A program made the translations under genes and the position numbers. Positions 45,413 to 56,886 of a stretch of 64,000 nucleotides of DNA are shown in pieces (within the stretch, counting starts at the first letter, position 1; the number at the start of each line of letters is the position of its first letter). The notes beneath the pieces are model-generated. The model saw only the letters and a program-made list of their open reading frames with translations. It was not told where the DNA came from and searched no databases. Source of the stretch: Nymphalis io (Eukaryota > Arthropoda > Insecta > Lepidoptera > Nymphalidae); the NCBI RefSeq assembly GCF_905147045.1, contig NC_065897.1:4727001-4791000 (forward strand), in the 5' to 3' direction.

Positions 45413-46223
45413 GATGTATCCTTAATTAATATTCGTTATTTGTAATATTCTTGTTAAAATAAAAACGGTTGTTTTCAGGAGTAATAATGTAATAGGAGGC
45501 CTCAAAGCGTAAAAATATTTTCCTCTCAATACGCAAACAATACGACATAGCTGGTCTTTACTTGAAATATTCGCAGGTTTACCGAAGCGTGTTCTTTTTT
45601 CAAATCACTTCAATTACGTAAGTGATAAAACGCTTTTCGTATTTATACGTTTTTTTATGATAAGAAGATTTAAATAAAAAATTCTAACCAATATTATAAA
45701 TGAGATGAATTTTATTTATTTCTTTTTGCAATGGTATATTGAAAAAAATACTGTTTCTTTTTACTTAATTATAAGAAAAATATTTATCTTTGTTAATTTA
45801 CTCCAAAAGAAACGCGCCTAACCAAATTATAAAAAGAAAATATCGAGAATAATATCATGTAAAAAATCTATATGCTAAAATGAATTAATTACTTAAATTT
45901 TTGAACCACATAGCTCTTAAAACTGTAACTACGAGCCCATTATACCGTTTTAAAAGTTCTAATGAGCTGAAAATGTGCTTAAGAGCCAAGAAATGCAGAC
46001 TCCTTAAAAAGTAAGTTATCCTTTGTTAATGTCAGATGTTGCTACTTTCGTAGAAAAATATTCGCACTTTTTCGCCAAGGTTTTGTAGATATTTTAAAAC
46101 TTTTTACTTAGAGTTGCGAAACTGGTCTTATTTAACGGAAGGAAGTGATGTATGAATAATTTACTAAATGGAATACATATTTTTTTAACATTTTTGTCAC
46201 TACATATAAATTGAAGTACACTA
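45413..46223. other. AT-rich DNA without recognised features
   Basis: No gene, RNA or shared repeat seen. Confidence 0.5.
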
Positions 46224-46551
46224 GAATATCAGGCATTCCGAGAAGCCGAGATGGCCCAGTGGTAAGAACGCGTGAATCTTAACCGATGATCGTGGGTTCA
46301 AACCCGGGCAAGCACCACTGAATTTTCATGTGCTTAATTTGTGTTTATAATTCATCTCGTGCTTAACGGTGAAGGAAAACATCGTGAGGAAACCTGCATG
46401 TGTCTAATTTCATTGAAATTCTGCCACATGTGTATTCTACCAACACGCATTGGAGCAGCGTGGTGGAATAAGCTCCAAACCTTCTCCTCAAAAGGGAGAG
46501 GAGGCCTTAGCCCAGCAGTGGGACATTAACAGGCTGTTACTGAATATCAGG
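46224..46551 (+). mobile_element. SINE family A, best-preserved full-length copy
   Basis: The element is 46234-46541, flanked by a perfect GAATATCAGG duplication (46224-46233 and 46542-46551). Head: A-box region GATGGCCCAGTGGTAAGAAC, B box GGGTTCAAACC. Body: CACTGAATTTTCATGTGC, CTCGTGCTTAACGGTGAAGG, GAGGAAACCTGCATGTGTC, ATTGGAGCAGCGTGGTGG. The 3' signature GAGAGGAGGCCTTAGCCC leads into the tail GGCTGTTACT. This copy serves as the reference for the family here. The plus-strand frame 46341-46529 lies within the SINE and is not a gene. Confidence 0.96.
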
Positions 46552-47934
46552 TCGACGCAGCGTAGCCTGATTTACTATTTTTATAAATAACTTATTCGAA
46601 AAATACTTAAGAATTGTTATGTATTTTTATTACACATTATATGAAACCAGCCTCAATTCTCAATCAAAATGGATGTATTTACACACATTAATACGAACAC
46701 ATAGCTCGCATAATCTTTTTAATATCCTTTAAATTATTAATTAAATCATTAGTAAGTGAAAATAGTTTAGTATTATTATATAAAACGGTTTGTAAAATTA
46801 TTTTATTTTATAATTTAATATAATAATTACCTCATTATTAAATTAAACTTCGGTAAATCATATCAATTTAACCTAATTGTATATATAGTTTAGCTTTTTT
46901 TCTTTATTTTAACAAAACAAATATACGATATTAGTTATTAGTAAAAACCAATCAACAGATAACAAATTATTTGGTGTAGACGCATATATTTTGAAAATAA
47001 TTAAACTAAGAAAAAAATAACGTATATTTGAAATACATAAGCGCTATTTTGGAAAATACGTTCTCTACGTCTCTGTTTGAAATGTATCCGAAACAAAAAC
47101 AATTAGTCTTGTTTACCTACCAGGAGCCCATATCTTACGAAGAGGTAATAAATTCAACGAACCAAATTATTCAGCCCGTTTAAGCAGTGATAAACGCCGA
47201 CTTTATGCCTGCAACTATCTTACGCGTAATTACTTTAAACGTTCGTTTTTAAGACTTTTATTTCAAATAGCTCTTGTCTTGATTGTACTAAAAACATTCG
47301 GTAATTTTCCGTATTGTTCATTATAAGAAAGCTATTATTTGTAACGAAAATAATATATTTCAATGTATTTTTAAAATATTTTTAACAATCTGCTTTGTAT
47401 TTTGTATAATTTATATAAACCTCCAAGGTAGTTTCGTATTTTACGAAACTTGCAATTACAATTTTGTCTTTCCAAACTCGTCTTCTACAATCTTTTTATT
47501 GGACACATTTGAAAAAAAAAACTAATAAGTCATATGATAGATAACCAAAGGTTTTTATGTAAAAAAAATTAATCAATGTTATGAAAAGAAATTAAATATC
47601 TCGTGGAGCCGAATTGAAAATTTAATATGTTAAAAGAAATTTTATTCATTTTAACTCAACAACAACATTTCAACTAGTAGTAAATAAATTATTTAGTGCA
47701 CTGCTCAGCCAATATTTATACTTTCTGTACGGTGTGTTGCTCATATTAATCGGCCATACATACAGCTAATGAAATACTTTGCTTAACAGCGTTCGATCGT
47801 TTCGAATTTTGAACAAACGTGGGTAATATTATTATTATTATTATTATGTGGGTTATTGACTACGTAAAACTTAAGTTTCTAAAATCAAAGAATAGAAACC
47901 GGACAACGCAACTTTATCGAGGTTCAAAAATCTT
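46552..47934. other. AT-rich DNA without recognised features
   Basis: An ATT-repeat run lies at 47826-47847. No gene or shared repeat seen before 47935. Confidence 0.5.
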
Positions 47935-48091
47935 GTTGGAACGAAGAGTTTTTTACGCGGCTTACGGTAAAGTGAAATGGCCGAATTCGCAACATAACGA
48001 AAAAGTGTTATGCCTACTCTTACTCTTTTTCGCGAACTTTCCTCTCTTTTTCTTTATTTCTATATTTTTCTATTCGTTTGATTGTGAACAA
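47935..48091 (+). repeat. Interspersed repeat family G, copy 3
   Basis: Longest copy: TTTTACGCGGCTTACGGTAA, AGTGAAATGGCCGAATTC, CAACATAACGAAAAAGTG, then a pyrimidine-rich run (CTCTCTTTTTCTTT) and GATTGTGAACAAACTC. It aligns in order with 4375-4528. The 103-residue frame 47819-48130 runs through it and has no known domain, although its predicted Leu/Phe-rich stretch would look like a membrane segment; this is a by-product of the pyrimidine run. Confidence 0.5.
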
Positions 48092-48151
48092 ACTCCCACT
48101 ACTGGGCTAAGGCATCCTCTCCCTTTTTGAGGAGAAGGTTTTGGAGCTCCA
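48092..48151 (-). mobile_element. SINE family A, 3' end only
   Basis: CCCACTACTGGGCTAAGGC, then CTCTCCCTTTTTGAGGAGAA and GGTTTTGGAGCT: about 60 bases of the 3' signature, minus strand, abutting the family G repeat. Confidence 0.75.
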
Positions 48152-48654
48152 GCTCTTGAGTCACCAGAAGTATGGATACTAAAAATTTTTTACTTATAAA
48201 TTAAAAAAGTTGCGAAATATAACATTTTTTTTTATTTATATTACTAGCAAAATTCTAACTAGTAAAGTAAATCTAAACTTCTAAAAGACTAAATTAATAA
48301 ACAAGATACTAAAAAAGTTTACCTCTTTTTCTTGTAGATTAATATTAAATTATAATATATAAATTAGTAATTTGCTAAAATTAAAAAATATTGTTATATT
48401 TGTGATGTGAAGTAATTAACACTGTCATCAATCATTAATAAATATTATGGCAAATTTTAATGTAAATTCCATTGACGGTAATAACAAAATATGAAACGCT
48501 AATGAAACTTCAATCGACGCGAATTTGTACTGGACAACACCATACCTACAAGTACGCACACACGTAATACAATCGGTTTGCGATTTCGCATAATTTACGA
48601 TTATGGTCGAATAGTATTATACATAATAGCTACTAAACATTACTCCAAGTTTAA
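48152..48654. other. AT-rich DNA without recognised features
   Basis: No gene or shared repeat seen. Confidence 0.5.
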
Positions 48655-48796
48655 GCGCCAATAGTGCAATGGTTTGCAGGCCACCCAGCGATCTAAAGGT
48701 CGCAGGTTCGATCCTGCTCTCAAGGGCTACTAGTACATAAGCTGTTTACTTAATTGGCGGAGTAAATAAGAATGTAAGTAATTCCTTACAAAAAAA
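48655..48796 (+). mobile_element. tRNA-like sequence, probably a SINE of another family
   Basis: 48655-48727 resembles a tRNA: A-box-like AGTGCAATGGTTTGCAGG and a B box GGTTCGATCC inside a perfect 5-bp T stem (GCAGG with CCTGC). The T loop is one base short and the anticodon arm does not fold well (4-bp stem, 8-base loop), so it is not a working tRNA gene. A short body follows and ends near CCTTACAAAAAAAC, which suggests a short A-tailed SINE. Single copy in this window. Confidence 0.55.
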
Positions 48797-49806
48797 CGGG
48801 CATAAAAAGCTAACAATATCTTTTTATGTCATTTTACCAATATATACATTTTTAAAATTTTCCCTTGGTTGTGAAACATATACGAATATACTCACACATT
48901 CCTATAATGATAGATTTTTGTTTCAGGAACGAACATAATGAAAAACTAGTATAAATATAAAAGGTGTAAATTTTATTGGCTTATATTTTTTGTGGATGTT
49001 TTCTATTAAACTATACATTTCTATATTAGTAATCTCATTCAGACATTTTTGACCAATTTCCTTTCCTTTTGTCTTATATTCAACTAATTATTATTCGTTC
49101 AACAATAAGCACTTAATAATTGATAGTCTAAGTAAAAACCAACAGTGGTCCGTAAAAGTAAAACCCAGACCTCAGAAGAACTGTTTATAGAAAGGAACAA
49201 TCGAGATTTTTAAAAATGAAGAGAACTATTCGTTCTATAAATTGTAAAATGTCAGGATCAAGTGAGTGAACGCTTCATCGACTACGAACGACTATCAGAC
49301 GATATTAACTTATATTATCTTCTCTTCAAGACTAGTAGGACACATAATGCTATTTGACGAACAAAAATAGCTTATACATTTCTTTTGTACTAGTGGAATA
49401 CGAATATCGTTCCACTATGAAGGGAGGCGTGTGCGACAGTGAGCAATTGGACGTTGAATATGATAGAGGATCGAAATGACTAATAATGCAAAGATTTAGT
49501 CTTTTGCCGCTTTGCAGTTGTCTTTTAGCGACATGACTGCTTGATATTAGTCATTGGACAGCTTACACTGTATACTATCTAAGCATAGAATTAACAAATT
49601 AGATATTATGCACATATGCCTTTTAATATGTTTGTCGTGACCAGCACGAACTCCGAAGAGCAGTTACTGACCTCCTCCAGTATACACCGACTATATTGCC
49701 CTTTTTTCAGATGTACCCTTGGAAATAACTATTGTAAGTAATAAATCACTTAATTAATTAATTTATGCTTTGTATAAAATTGTCTGAGATATTGAGTTAT
49801 AATTTT
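48797..49806. other. AT-rich DNA without recognised features
   Basis: 49390-49560 and 49620-49710 are of mixed composition but unmatched. No gene seen. Confidence 0.4.
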
Positions 49807-49929
49807 ACTGGTGGTAGGGCTTTGTGAAAGCCCGTCTGGGACCACCCACTCATCAGATATTCTACCGCAAAACAGCAGTACTTATTATTGTTGTGTTCCG
49901 GTTTAAAGGTTGAGTGAGCCAGTGTAATT
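49807..49929 (+). mobile_element. Family C repeat, 5' part
   Basis: ACTGGTGGTAGGGCTTTGTG, CCACCCACTCATCAGATATT, CTACCGCAAAACAGCAGTAC and TTGAGTGAGCCAGTGTAATT. The 3' half and tail are missing. Confidence 0.75.
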
Positions 49930-50851
49930 TATTAACCTGGACCCAATATTAAGATGAATGTGGTTATTGGAAATACACATCCGGTTGCTAGCTAGTTAAT
50001 TTCTGAGTGACTATTGCCCATGGCAACCCGAATAACATTTATCGAAGAGTCACCACGAATGATATAAAACGAATGATATAAAAACATTCTCACAAGCTCC
50101 TCGCTTAATCTAAGAGCGTGTATTTGATTTATTAATAATGCAAAAAAAAAGAAAATACGGTCTACCTCGCTTCCATAATCTTATTATTATATATTTAATT
50201 TCATAATATGAAAACATCATTCAAATTTCGCGAGCGTTGAATTTCGCAAACGTATAGGGATCTGAAGAATATTTTTATACGTTTTTGGTCATAAAAAAAG
50301 TAACAAAAACAAATAGGTGCTTTATGTTTAAACAAAGCTCATCCACATAACTTGGTTATTACGGACGACCTTATTATCTCACTTTTGAGTTCAAGCTCTT
50401 TACATTCCTTATTTGAATGTTTTTTGAACATAAATTTATACAATTTTATTGTAATGTATGTAATTTTAAATTCATGAAATGTCATTCTTTTGAATCCCGA
50501 TTATTTAAGTCAAAATTAAAAAAGACTTCATTAAAGTACTCTTATAAGCATTTTTGAATCGTAATTTTACAACATTAAATTAAATTTAAAGCTACCATCG
50601 GTTTTGAATGTTGATATCATCGAGATGAAACGGCAAGGAATTCAGTGAAATATTATTATATTAATATTTATCCAACATAAAAATTAACAAACGCTTAGTC
50701 CATGTTTTTTGTATCATCAATATATATATTTTTTATTGAGTATTACGTTTAATTTATACATATATTTATAAACGTAAAATATTAATTTAACGCTAAAAAC
50801 AATTGTTAGCGCAATTATTTTTGGTCCCTCTTGTCGATGGAATAGTTCTGA
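49930..50851. other. AT-rich DNA; small tandem duplication
   Basis: CGAATGATATAAAA is tandemly repeated at 50056-50069 and 50070-50083. Nothing else recognised. Confidence 0.45.
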
Positions 50852-51292
50852 ATGAATCTTTTTTATCTTATACTTTACGGATACGAGGCGTGGACAAATA
50901 AAGAAGACCTCAAGAAACCTATAAAAGCTTTCGAGATGTGGGTAGTTAGATTCAAAAGGTCTCGAACGTGGAAGCTCTGCCATGCGTCAACCAGAAACGG
51001 CAACTTTTCGAGACTGTCAAGAAGAGAAAAGTTTCATATCTCGGACATGTTTAGACATGAAATATATGAACTTTTGCAACTCATTATGATGGGAAAAGTT
51101 GCCGGAAGGAGAGCTGTTGGTCGCAGAAAAAGTCTTGGCTGTGCAACATCCGTGAATGAATGGACGGGAATCGCGAGTGCTTCCGAACTCTTTCGCATCG
51201 CGAAGAACAAGAAGGAGTATTCAAAGCTTCTTATTGCAACATTCGCTAGTCGGAGTGGCACTCGAAGAAGAATAAGAAGAATATTTTTATAG
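50852..51292 (+). pseudogene. LINE reverse transcriptase C-terminal fragment
   Basis: 146 residues. YGYEAWTNKEDLKK, AFEMWVVRFKRSRTW, GHISDM-like FHISDMFRHEIYELLQLIM and GKVAGRRAVGRRKSLG follow the usual order of the post-RT region of insect LINEs (a LYGSEAW block, FEMWCYRRML, a LGHIMRHEKYELL block, GRRSVGRR), each slightly decayed. The RT core lies upstream in the family and is absent. The start codon shown is not a true start; the fragment is a 5'-truncated LINE. The stop at 51290-51292 is probably the natural end of ORF2. Confidence 0.8.
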
Positions 51293-52254
51293 TCTTACAA
51301 ATAGACCTTTGCCTATAAACGTTATTTTGGTGGAAAAAAGCAAAACAATACTATGTCTTCTTCTTTCGAATGTCAAATCAATGTTTAATTAAAGACTCGC
51401 GAAACAACGTTAATAAGTTACTACGATACATTTCACTTCCTAATTATCTAATTGTTTTTAAATAGTCACGTATGAGACTTCTGCAAATACAAATATAAGG
51501 TACTTATGATTTAGTGTATTTTATACGATTTAAAAATTTAGTATACCAAATTATTTCAGTCTACTAACAAACAGTAAATAAACAAACAATAAATAAATAG
51601 TAAAAATAATTTGGCCATGTAAAAAATGTAAATTTGCCGATCGAAAAAAATGATTAATTATTTATTTTAGTGAGTCAGTGTCTGTAGTATAAGTTGAAAA
51701 TTTAACATCAGTATCAGTACATCTAACTAAAAATGATTTAAATAAAAACACAATAAACAAAAATTTCTTATAAGGTGATTGCTGACCCTGAAAAATTGAA
51801 CTTATTCTATATCCGTACCTATTCCAATATCAAGTATCATGTTTCAAGTATCATCTAACTAAGTAATAATTCATGTATTGCACTTCAATTCTATTTACTG
51901 AATAAATTAGGACACATTTATTATTAAGCTCCGTGTATTTCTCCTAAATATATATACAATCAAATATAGGTTAATTGCCTTAATAGCTCCATGATTATGA
52001 AATATTAATGTTGCAATGAGATGAGAATTATTTATTAATACAATACATTGACTTCCTTAGCTAAATGTATTTATAAATATTTCGTTATTTCACATGATAT
52101 TCATATGATACAAATCTAAGAAAACAATAATAAATAAACGTATGAAAAAATACGCAGGGCGCTGTTTTATATACATGTAAATAATTTTACTGTATAGATG
52201 AATAGATCGTTTGACGAATGTTTGTACCTTATTAATTAAAAAATACACGGAAAA
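51293..52254. other. AT-rich DNA without recognised features
   Basis: No gene, RNA or shared repeat seen. Confidence 0.5.
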
Positions 52255-52297
52255 AAATCCTTATTTTACCCGTACGAAGTCGGGGCGGGCAGCTAGT
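52255..52297 (+). mobile_element. Helitron-like 3' end
   Basis: TTATTTTACCCGTACGAAGT followed by CGGGGCGGGCAGCTAGT. The GC-rich part can fold (CCCG with CGGG) and is followed within a few bases by CTAG then T, as expected of a Helitron 3' end (hairpin, CTRR, insertion before T). The matching 5' end is not seen nearby, so it is a fragment or a strongly diverged copy. Confidence 0.5.
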
Positions 52298-52406
52298 ATA
52301 TATATGTTATATTATATATTTTAAAGAAAATGTTAAAACCAATCAAGTAAATAAATAACGCTTACTTATTATGTTACTTACATCCTATTTTATTTGTATT
52401 ATGAAC

Positions 52407-52509
52407 ATTTCTTATAGGCAAGCGTGCTACAACATCTAAGACCGTTTCGATGCTTAACATCAGGCCAGTCAACGGTCAAACGCTGGCCTATTAATTGTAA
52501 AAAAAAAAG
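52407..52509 (+). mobile_element. A-tailed retroelement 3' end, family F
   Basis: CTTATAGGCAAGCGTGCTAC, CATCTAAGACCGTTTCGATG, GTCAACGGTCAAACGCTGGC, then CTATTAATTG and a poly-A tail at 52499-52509. Complementary to 6115-6203. Probably a LINE 3' untranslated end. Confidence 0.65.
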
Positions 52510-52695
52510 AACAACTTAAACATCTAAAGAACACACCCATACTTTGTCTGAAGCATTATAATGAATATAATTTATGTGCATTTGTCTAAAAATTGCATAC
52601 AATAATGCATAGCGCATTATTGTATGGTCCAGAAGTTTTAATATATGTAAATTCTAATAACGTCCATTCCTAATTGAAACCTAAACCTAATTGAA

Positions 52696-52841
52696 GTTCT
52701 ACCAACCTGCATTGGAGCAGCGTGGTTTCTACCAACCCGCATTGGAGCAGCGTGGTAGAATAAGCTCCAAACTTTCTCCTCAAAAGGGAGAGGAGGCCTT
52801 AGCCCAGCAGTGGGACATTAACAGGCTGTTACTGTTACTGT
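52696..52841 (+). mobile_element. SINE family A, 3' part with a 30-bp tandem duplication
   Basis: The 30-bp unit TTCTACCAACCTGCATTGG plus AGCAGCGTGGT occurs twice in tandem (52697-52726 and 52727-52756; one C/T difference). The rest of the 3' part follows, through GAGAGGAGGCCTTAGCCC to a tail of GCTGTTACTGTTACTG. The head is missing. Confidence 0.88.
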
Positions 52842-54166
52842 ACTAATTGAAAAACACGACAACTCTACATATTATATAGTTCTAATTCTAAATTAAAAAC
52901 TACTTTTACCTTATTTTGCCCTAGTAGCTTGAATTTAAATCCCTATAGCTCTTCCTTTTGTATATTAAGCAGCATTTAATGAAAACCTGTATTTTTAGCG
53001 AGGGAATGCTTTCAAATAAAATCCCAAGACAAACAGACTATTTTAGAATGCTAATAGTTTTTTTACCAAATGAGTTTAAGAAAAATAATGGCAATTTTTT
53101 ACAAGAATAAGTATATTGTCCTTTTTCTGGAATCAATATAAAATACAATAATATAAATTGAAATAAACTTCATATATAAGAAAACATTCTCATTAATAAG
53201 TATGTTTATGCTTATAGAATAATGTTCGTAGAAAATAAATACTAACATAGAAGCATTAAATAAATAAACGCAAATCAAAATTAAATATAACTAATGTACA
53301 AAACCTGACCGCGTGGAATCGTGTCAAGAATACTAGCAACGTTTCAACGTTGCACCTGCACTGATAACAGCTATCCTGTTAACGCTCTCCAGCCCTCCAG
53401 GCAATGACACGGAATGTAATCAAATATATATTTTAGAAATGTGTGCATAAATCTGCGGTAAAAGGAATTTAACTACAAGCAACATAAGGATATAATTCAT
53501 TATTACAGACGATATTTTAAATGCTTATACGATTGTATCTCCTAATCAATATTCAAAACACATGATAATTTTCTAAGCATTGCCACTTGGTGCTTATCAG
53601 TTTAGTAACAATAGAATATATAATAAGATATCTGTAGATGTTATCAAATAATATTTTTGATAAATGTCGGAAAAAAAGACGACAATTCAAACACAAGGAT
53701 GTTTAATGTTATTAAAAACCACTAGTTAGGAGACCAATCACCGACAGAACTATACTTCGTTGCATTTGTGCTTCACAGACCTAATAATGTTTTAAAGATA
53801 CAGAGTTTTATAGACAAGTAATATAAATAAATAAAAAAATAAAAGTATAACTAGACCTTTAAAGAAATATTAATTTAAATAGCAATAACGATAATTAGAA
53901 TTGCTGATGTATGTCCCACGTATTGTCTAAGACTAATGAGTAATCAAACATTTGTCTTATGTAATTAATTACATATTAAATACCGTGATTGACAAATTCA
54001 ATATGCATATTATGTAATGGTTTTACCAGATAATTCTATTAGTATAAATCACAATCAAGATATGTAATGCGCAAATTGCAATAGGCTATAAAATATAATA
54101 ATATGTACGTCGTAGTGTTAATATAATTAAAGTAGAATGTTTAACGTCGATACATAAATATAGTTT
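52842..54166. other. AT-rich DNA without recognised features
   Basis: A short less AT-rich patch at 53300-53420 is unmatched. No gene seen. Confidence 0.45.
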
Positions 54167-54426
54167 ATAATAATATCCTAGGACATAATTCACACACGGC
54201 TATCTGATCCCAAACTAAGCAGAGCTTGTACTATGGAAACCAGACAACTGATATGCTACGTATAATATTTTTCTTTTGTAAATATATACTTATATAGATA
54301 ATTACACCCAGACTCAGGACAAACAGACATGTTCAATTTTTCAAAAAAATGTTTTTCTTGTGTGGGAATCGAACCCACAACCATCAGCGTGAAAGGCAAG
54401 TATCTACCAACCACGCCAACTGGCGC
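54167..54426 (-). mobile_element. tRNA-derived SINE, family B
   Basis: Minus-strand near-full-length copy: tail ATAATAATATCC, then CCCAAACTAAGCAGAGCTTG, ACACCCAGACTCAGGACAAA, B box (complement of GTGGGAATCGAACCCAC) and head (complement of CTACCAACCACGCCAACTGG). About ten bases around 54336-54345 are replaced by an A-run. Confidence 0.88.
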
Positions 54427-54845
54427 GTTAAAATATGCTTGAAAATTATAATGTCAAAATAAAGTGATTGGAACTATACTAGATAATCATATTCAAACTT
54501 GTTTATGCTTTAAATATAGTTTGAATCGATTAAATAGATTGTGTGGGTAACGTGATTTTGGTCGAAATTACATGTAATTTTCGTTGATTTCTGGGGAGGT
54601 ACTCATAAGTTGTTATTGTGGCCACGATACCGTTTAGTGTATCGGAAGTTTAGCAAAGATAATTTTATTCAATTTTCACCGCAAACATAATATAACCTAT
54701 TGCAAAGCATCCTTGTCTGCTACTAGGTAGTATGCTCGTTCACAGCATACACGTATGTAAACTGTGTTAACTATAAACTATAAATTTATATAACCTTTAT
54801 GGAATTCAACGAATACTAACTAAATACTTTTTCATCATCCATCTT
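54427..54845. other. AT-rich DNA without recognised features
   Basis: No gene or shared repeat seen. Confidence 0.45.
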
Positions 54846-54910
54846 TTTTTATAGTATAGGTTGGCGGAAGAGCATATGGGCCTGACCTGATGGTAAGTAC
54901 GCCCATAGTT
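54846..54910 (-). mobile_element. Family C repeat, 3' end scrap
   Basis: TTTTTATAGTATAGGTTGGC, GGAAGAGCATATGGGCCTG and ACCTGATGGTAAGTACG: the A-tail end and adjoining 40 bases. A second, longer copy lies 140 bases away at 55051. Confidence 0.65.
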
Positions 54911-55050
54911 AAAAACGCTAAGAATCTATACAAATATCAAATTATTATTAAATAAATAAAATGTAATAATTAATAACAGTAAGTTTGATACCCTTGCAAA
55001 AGATGTAAAGTTAAAGTAAAAAAAAAAATCCGAAGTTTAAATTTTTTTTT

Positions 55051-55288
55051 CTGATGGTAAGTTGGTCACCAACGCCCAAAGACATTGGCATTGTAAGAAA
55101 TGTTAACCATCGCTTACATAACCAATGCGCCACCAACCTTGAGAACTAAGATCTTATGTCCCTTGTGCCTGTAATTACATTGGCTCACTCACCCTTCAAA
55201 CTGGAACACAACAATAACAAGTACTGCTGTTTTGCGGTAGAATATCTGATAAGTGGGTGGTACCTACCCAGACGGGCTTGCACAAAAT
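55051..55288 (-). mobile_element. Family C repeat, well-preserved
   Basis: CTGATGGTAAGTTGGTCACC, GACATTGGCATTGTAAGAAA, TGCGCCACCAACCTTGAG, CTCACTCACCCTTCAAACTG and GGTACCTACCCAGACGGG. Same orientation as 54846-54910; the two may be one copy interrupted by 140 bases, since they overlap only at CTGATGGTAAGT. Confidence 0.8.
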
Positions 55289-56325
55289 ACCTATCTGTCA
55301 CCATCATTGTTATATTGTGTATACCACTTAAGAAACATACTGATTTTGAGTATAGTTTTTTTAGACGGAATAAATATATATAAGAAAATTGTCTATTGTT
55401 AGGGCAAAGAAATTAAATAAAGAATTTTGTATAGCTATATAAGCATAGGTTTTATTTTAGTTAAGTGCGAGTATTTACCGAAACTCCTTTCTGTATTAAA
55501 TAAGTGATATATTTTAAAGCTTATTCTTCGAAATGACAATTACATCTAACAACATATCATAAAATAAGGTAAAATACAATTTTATCACCAAAATTTACAA
55601 TTTTATTACAAAATATATTTTACTGTAACATACTCGTAAAAAACAAGCACAAACTCGAAACTCACCAAAGAAAACGGTTGTGAAATGTCAGAAAGTGATA
55701 TGCGATATTGATCTGAATAAAAATAACATTTCAAGAATACACGGATCAAAATATTATATCACCATAGGTTGGTTTATAACATTTCACATCTGAGTATAAA
55801 GTAATTTCTTACCATCATGAGGCCCATTTGCCAGTCTGCATACATATTTGAGAAAAAAAAAAAAGATAACGTATTTAGTTGTAAATCGATAATAATTAAC
55901 CAAAAATAATTTTTACTGTAATCGAATATATCTTCTCTGTATTTTGTGTTTGACACGCTATTTTTGAAATATTTAACAGAAACATGGAATACGAACAAAT
56001 TTTATTTACACGGAAACAGCAGCTATTGTTGAATTTCTATTTGCAGTCTCAATTTTACAGTAATAAAGTTAGGCGGGAATAGTTGTGGTACTAAGCTTAA
56101 ATTGGAGTAACAACAAGCTGTATATGTTGTTAAAACATTTATTTTGTAGCTGAACGAATTATATTGATTTAATTATAAGTTTTTGTTAACAATAGTTTGG
56201 TAAAGAAAACAATAATATGATAATATTAAATAGTAAAGTTATATATAAGTTTACAAACAAAAACGAATCACAGTTGTTTAAAACACTCAGGATATTTTGA
56301 TGAATACATTTAAGATCAAAATAAA
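55289..56325. other. AT-rich DNA without recognised features
   Basis: No gene or shared repeat seen. Confidence 0.5.
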
Positions 56326-56427
56326 AAATATAAAAGTCGAGAAACATACACACACATATAAAAAATTAGGCTGAATTAATAAATATATAATTTTTATCCT
56401 TTTTTATGTTCCTCGACTTTTATATTT
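56326..56427. repeat. Foldback element with 23-bp arms
   Basis: 56326-56348 and 56405-56427 are reverse complements at 22 of 23 positions (AAATATAAAAGTCGAGRAACA and so on). Inner parts also pair weakly (ATAAAAAATTA with TAATTTTTAT). GATCAAAATAAAAA also occurs as a direct repeat just outside, at 56315-56328 and 56453-56466. This fits a short inverted-repeat transposon remnant. No coding capacity. Confidence 0.7.
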
Positions 56428-56886
56428 GTTTGATGATTGATTTGTTATGTAGATCAAAATAAAAATTATAATATTAATATTTTATCGTCAGTAGTCTAAA
56501 CAAACGGATGAATCTTCGAAGCGCAGTTATTTATATAATAATATTATGTATTAAAACCTTCCCCAAAACGTAATTAATCTTCTGATATAAGTTTTATGTA
56601 CATGGGCTTAGTTTTTCAGTTAAGCTTTAGAAAAAAAATGTCTACTCATTTATTAGTATAGATTCTTATTATGTAAAATTTCTGAGTTTTTATAATAAGG
56701 TTTATCTACTACTAACCAAAAACTATACATATAAACAATTTTATTTCATTCAATTTGTCTAGAATACCTACGTAGAAATTTTATGTATAAAAGCTTGTTT
56801 TTTATAAAATTAAATTGGTAAATTTACCACTGTAAGACCTAATCCTTATATCAAGATATCCATAATACATCGGGTTAAACTTGTTT
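56428..56886. other. AT-rich DNA without recognised features
   Basis: No gene or shared repeat seen. Confidence 0.5.

Noticed and set aside
47819..48130. 103-residue frame with a Leu/Phe-rich stretch that looks like a membrane segment
   Set aside because: It runs through the pyrimidine-rich part of repeat family G into a SINE fragment, so the hydrophobic stretch is a by-product of the CTT-rich run.
48655..48727. Possible functional tRNA gene
   Set aside because: The T loop is short, the anticodon arm does not fold properly and the sequence continues into an A-tailed body, so it is better read as a SINE or tRNA pseudogene.
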